DNA of 64,000 nt from Ooceraea biroi (taxonomy: Eukaryota; Arthropoda; Insecta; Hymenoptera; Formicidae), in assembly GCF_003672135.1 (NCBI RefSeq), contig NC_039506.1, positions 1,550,001 through 1,614,000 of the forward strand. The letters are read 5' to 3'. Below, piece by piece: positions 63,616-64,000 of this stretch; the stretch's first letter is position 1; the number at the start of each line of letters is the position of its first letter. Under the pieces are notes generated by a model. It searched no databases. It worked only from the letters and a program-made list of their open reading frames with translations, and was not told where the DNA came from. A program made the position numbers and the translations under genes.

Positions 63616-64000
63616 GTACTAATCTCGCTAATCGTAGATACAAATAGAATTCAAACGCAGATGCGAATCGCATGATTAAATTAATTCATTTTAATTAAAT
63701 CCGTTAATGCTCGCAATTTTGTGGAAATCAGAGATTAAAGAAAACTCAAGCGATATATAAAACGATACATAAAAAGCGATATTTGTTGAATTTTACTTTT
63801 ATAGAATTTTACTTAAATCATAATAATATTTCTGGTCAATTGTCAATCAATAATTATGTTGCTCGAGATTTCTAGTTTCAACATTTGCAAATTTTCACGA
63901 TTAAGAGAGAGAGAGAGAGAAAGTCTTGAATTTCTCTTTTATGCTCAATCAGTGTTTTAGCTCGTACTCTAGCGTACTTAGATAGATCGAATATTATAAT
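63616..64000 (+). other. Gasp intron 2, truncated by the window edge
   Basis: AT-rich intronic sequence after the phase-1 donor at 63616, with a short (GA)n run at about 63905-63921. No exon is seen before the end of the window. Confidence 0.55.

Noticed and set aside
1..64000. Search for CRISPR arrays, phage, bacterial operons or a novel multi-gene system
   Set aside because: Only insect-type spliced cuticle genes and small non-autonomous repeats were seen.

Overview
This 64 kb window looks like insect nuclear DNA, most likely from a hymenopteran and possibly an ant. The organism call is an inference. It rests on AT-rich non-coding DNA with CpG-containing GC-richer islands, short well-spliced exons, small mariner-like non-autonomous elements, and coding content drawn entirely from one insect cuticle family. 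No bacterial, viral or organellar genes were seen.

The window holds a cluster of seven genes for secreted proteins with three chitin-binding peritrophin-A domains (CBD; ChtBD2/CBM14, six cysteines each). These are the CPAP3 or 'obstructor' family. In order they are: obst-B (+, 1503-4299), obst-A (+, 6231-9247), an obst-A/B-like paralogue (+, 11248-12984), an obstructor-E/D-like gene (+, 16359-20053), a Gasp-related gene on the opposite strand (-, 21687-29256), an unusual proline-rich member (+, 38975-41611), and the 5' part of Gasp/obst-C (+, from 59929, third domain beyond the right edge). I rebuilt the exons by hand. Every junction uses GT-AG, every reading frame closes, and all CBD cysteines are accounted for.

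The gene structures fall into two groups. Five genes carry a phase-2 intron that splits the codon for the last cysteine of the last CBD (TG|C), plus a phase-1 intron after CBD1. The minus-strand gene and Gasp instead encode CBD1 and CBD2 in one exon, with a phase-1 intron just after CBD2, and they share a linker and a tryptophan-rich CBD2. The family's known role is to organise chitin in the exoskeleton and tracheal lining, so the seven proteins probably act together in the assembling cuticle matrix.

Three genes have a clear TATA box with an initiator-like CAGT or CAGA motif about 30 bp downstream. GA/CT-rich tracts lie just upstream of Gasp and obst-A. The long stretches at 29.5-38.9 kb and 41.7-59.5 kb have no recognisable gene. 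They hold AT-rich DNA, microsatellites, small inverted-repeat elements (about 32.25 and 42.49 kb) and GC-richer islands that may be regulatory. I saw no novel defence-like or other multi-gene system. The noteworthy content is the paralogue cluster, its conserved terminal intron, and the divergent proline-rich member.
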